The translations under genes and the position numbers were made by a program. A stretch of DNA of 6,330 bases from JADJQU01 sp035490315. Lineage in GTDB: Bacteria; Planctomycetota; UBA1135; GCA-002686595. The notes beneath the pieces are model-generated. The model had not been told where the DNA came from. It ran no database searches and saw nothing but the letters and a program-made list of their open reading frames with translations. Positions 4,959 to 6,330 of this stretch are shown here, in pieces. The stretch spans positions 1-6,330 of the forward strand of contig DATHET010000252.1 in assembly GCA_035490315.1 (NCBI GenBank), read 5' to 3'. Every line of letters starts with the position of its first letter. The first letter of the stretch is position 1.

Positions 4959-5609
4959 TCACGCGTGTCGTGTTGACGGTGCACGCGCCACGGGCCAGGC
5001 GGCCAGCATGAGCCATGCGCAATAGGCGACCCACAGCAGGCGGTTGGCCCAGCCGATTCCACCGGTGGGCGAGTCGCCTTGCTGCTGCATCATCCGGATC
5101 ATGAGGACCATCATGAGCACGAAGCTGATCCAGATCACCGCGGTCATCGCGAGCAGCAGCGGGCGGACGTCCGCCCAATCGGGATCTCGGCGCAGCGCCA
5201 GGCTGAGCAGCAGCGCGCCGATCATGAACCCGGGATTGCCGACCATGGCGGCGACACCGTGCATCTTTCCGGAGAAGGAGGAGTTCTCCGGGGAGACCGT
5301 GATCGGGTCCATGGGGAACATCGTCGCCATCCCGAGGCCAATGGTCGCTGCGAGCATGAACACGAGGCCGATCCGACCTGCAATCGTCTTGATTCGCGAG
5401 ACCAGGACGACCGTGACGCCGGCGCAGCCTACGGCGAGCGAGAAAAAGCTGAGCGCCATGACCCAGCCGTGCGCGCCGACCGCGTACTCGCTGATGACGT
5501 GCCCGGAGGGCTGGAGATCAGGTCGCAGAAGGTGCAAAACGGCCAGCAGGACGAAGGCGACGAGCCCAGAGCCAAAAGCGACTCGGGCGGCCGTGGGGCG
5601 TGTGCTCAT
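4959..5609 (-). CDS. DUF998 multi-pass membrane protein
   Basis: The 216-aa inner-membrane protein has about six hydrophobic spans (roughly 9-28, 48-70, 77-97, 121-139, 150-172, 189-206). Family-like motifs lie between them: HLLRPDLQPSGHVISEYAVG (26-45) after span 1, MFPMDP (97-102) after span 3, and KMHGVAAMVGNPGF (115-128). DUF998 proteins are small integral membrane proteins of unknown function, frequently next to TetR or other regulators. The ATG at 5609 is chosen over upstream codons because the promoter places transcription start at 5610 and the extra upstream residues overlap the TetR start. No ribosome site is present, consistent with a leaderless mRNA. It is the first gene of an operon with the DUF1801 gene and is divergent from TetR. 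Confidence 0.87.
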   Translation of the reverse strand: MSTRPTAARVAFGSGLVAFVLLAVLHLLRPDLQPSGHVISEYAVGAHGWVMALSFFSLAVGCAGVTVVLVSRIKTIAGRIGLVFMLAATIGLGMATMFPMDPITVSPENSSFSGKMHGVAAMVGNPGFMIGALLLSLALRRDPDWADVRPLLLAMTAVIWISFVLMMVLMIRMMQQQGDSPTGGIGWANRLLWVAYCAWLMLAAWPVARAPSTRHA

Positions 5610-5612
5610 GCA

Positions 5613-5631
5613 ATTGGGTATAGTAAGCAAT
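5613..5631. promoter_or_regulatory. Candidate TetR operator in the 29-bp divergent gap
   Basis: ATTGGGTATAGTAAGCAAT is an imperfect palindrome (pattern ATTG-nn-TA-nnn-TA-nn-CAAT; six of nine pairs match). It covers the -10 of the DUF998 promoter and a TATAGT at 5619-5624 that could serve as the -10 for TetR on the plus strand (predicted start near 5631, leader about 8 bases). TetR bound here would control both directions. Confidence 0.5.
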
Positions 5632-5645
5632 ATCGAATATGTCAA
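5617..5645 (-). promoter_or_regulatory. Promoter of the DUF998-DUF1801 operon, predicted leaderless
   Basis: On the minus strand the -35 is TTGACA (5640-5645, perfect consensus), the spacer 17 bases and the -10 TATACC (5617-5622). The predicted start is 5610, one base before the ATG at 5609. The -35 overlaps codons 1-3 of TetR on the other strand, so the two genes share these bases. Confidence 0.65.
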
Positions 5646-6280
5646 TAAGAAAGTCACGACCGTACGTGTCCAGCAAGCGGGAGAAGTCGGCCGAGGCCAC
5701 CAAGGCCCGCGTGCTTCAGGCGGCGCAGTCCATGTTCGCGCGCCAGGGCATCGATACGGTGACGATCGCTGGGATCGCGCGGAAAGCTCGGGTCTCCGTG
5801 CCGACCGTCTATGCGCTCTTCAAGTCCAAGGCGGGCATCCTGCGCGGCCTGATCCAGAGCACGCTGTTCGGTCCACGCTACCGCGAAGCGCAGCAGCGTC
5901 TGGAGGGCGAGACGGATTCTGCACGGCTGATCGAGCTGACAGCAGGGGTTGCGAGGTCCATCTACGAGAGCGAGAGCACCGAGCTCGGGCTGTTGCAAGG
6001 CGCGTCGGCATTCTCACCCGAGCTGCGCAAGCAGCAGCGCGAGCTGGAGGCCATGCGCCTCGACATGCAGGAGGAGCGCGTGAAGCTCCTGTTCACGCAG
6101 TCGAAATCGAAACGCGCCCTGACGTTCGAAACCGCGCGACAGATCCTGTGGATGTACACCAGCCGGGATGTCTATCGAATGCTCGTGCACGAGTCCGGCT
6201 GGACACCTGATCAGTACCAGGAGTGGCTCGCCGCGACCCTGGTCGCTGCACTCGTCGAGCCGGCGCGAGGAGCCAGGTGA
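5639..6280 (+). CDS. TetR-family transcriptional regulator
   Basis: The 213-aa protein has a TetR DNA-binding domain at about 20-68: KARVLQAAQSMFARQGIDTV (22-41), then the helix-turn-helix TIAGIARKARVSVPTVYALF (42-61) and KSKAGIL. The C-terminal helical part (70-210) is of normal length for a ligand-binding and dimerisation domain but shows no effector-specific motif. It faces the DUF998-DUF1801 operon across 29 bp, so those two genes are the likely targets, with self-regulation through the same site. No ribosome site precedes the ATG at 5639; translation is probably leaderless or from a very short leader. The last codons (GAR) and TGA lie within the second palindrome copy, so the C-terminal end was likely set by that element. 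The inducing compound is unknown. Confidence 0.92.
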   Translation: MSIRKSRPYVSSKREKSAEATKARVLQAAQSMFARQGIDTVTIAGIARKARVSVPTVYALFKSKAGILRGLIQSTLFGPRYREAQQRLEGETDSARLIELTAGVARSIYESESTELGLLQGASAFSPELRKQQRELEAMRLDMQEERVKLLFTQSKSKRALTFETARQILWMYTSRDVYRMLVHESGWTPDQYQEWLAATLVAALVEPARGAR

Positions 6281-6330
6281 CTTCGTCCGGAGTCGTGCGG
6301 GCATCCCGCTCGCCGCGCAGCGGCTCGCGG
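6269..6330. repeat. Second, truncated copy of the long palindrome (copy 2)
   Basis: From GGAGCCAGGTGACTTCGTCC onward this matches the left arm of the 4495-4597 element, with five substitutions up to the tip region, and has the same apex CCGC-GCA-GCGG at 6313-6323. The window ends seven bases into the returning arm. If the element is symmetric it should continue to about 6367-6369. It supplies the TetR stop codon. Confidence 0.75.

Noticed and set aside
4573..5178. 201-aa version of the DUF1801 protein
   Set aside because: The extra N-terminal part is an Arg-rich shadow of DUF998. Family length and the 14-bp gap after DUF998 favour the ATG at 4944.
5044..6210. 388-aa plus-strand open frame
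   Set aside because: It runs antisense through DUF998 and out of frame through TetR, with Arg/Ala/Pro-rich low-complexity content typical of shadows in GC-rich DNA.

Overview
This is a GC-rich bacterial chromosomal segment. It is dense with short accessory-type genes that show Shine-Dalgarno sites, sigma70-like promoters and Sec or lipoprotein signals. The family mix (ArsR-SRPBCC pair, DUF1801, VOC, DUF998-TetR, and a non-cyanobacterial relative of the fluorescence recovery protein) suggests a soil or freshwater proteobacterium. That placement is inference; no rRNA or housekeeping marker is present.

Layout from left to right. (1) 1-176, minus: start of an exported protein with a TolB/PD40-like beta-propeller opening, cut by the window edge. 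(2) 177-510: non-coding stretch with small palindromes. (3) 511-849, minus: small helical protein resembling cyanobacterial fluorescence recovery protein (FRP). (4) 991-1890, plus: alpha/beta hydrolase with an N-terminal membrane or signal segment, divergent from the FRP-like gene. (5) 1941-2837, minus: a fusion of two DUF1801 domains, possibly preceded by a 41-codon membrane mini-ORF (2850-2975). (6) 3053-3819, minus: ArsR repressor and SRPBCC/AHSA1 protein, overlapping by ATGA, under a strong promoter with an embedded palindromic operator. (7) 3972-4493, plus: VOC (glyoxalase-like) protein with two competing starts, one giving a lipoprotein. (8) 4495-4597: a 103-bp palindrome with 40-bp perfect arms. 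(9) 4573-5609, minus: DUF998 membrane protein and a single-domain DUF1801 protein in one operon. (10) 5639-6280, plus: TetR regulator, divergent from DUF998 with 29 bp between the start codons. (11) 6269-6330: a second copy of the palindrome, cut by the window end.

The clearest functional units are two self-contained regulator modules: ArsR with SRPBCC, and TetR facing DUF998-DUF1801. Each has a readable operator-like palindrome inside a TTGACA-17 bp-TATNNN promoter, and both minus-strand promoters place the transcription start at or within one base of the start codon, which predicts leaderless mRNAs. The two palindrome copies bracket the TetR/DUF998/DUF1801 block and supply stop codons and C-terminal codons to the genes they touch. 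I see no CRISPR array, tRNA, rRNA, transposase or integrase. No single obviously new multi-gene system is evident; the most unusual items are the FRP-like gene without a visible OCP partner, the palindrome family at gene ends, and the double DUF1801 fusion.
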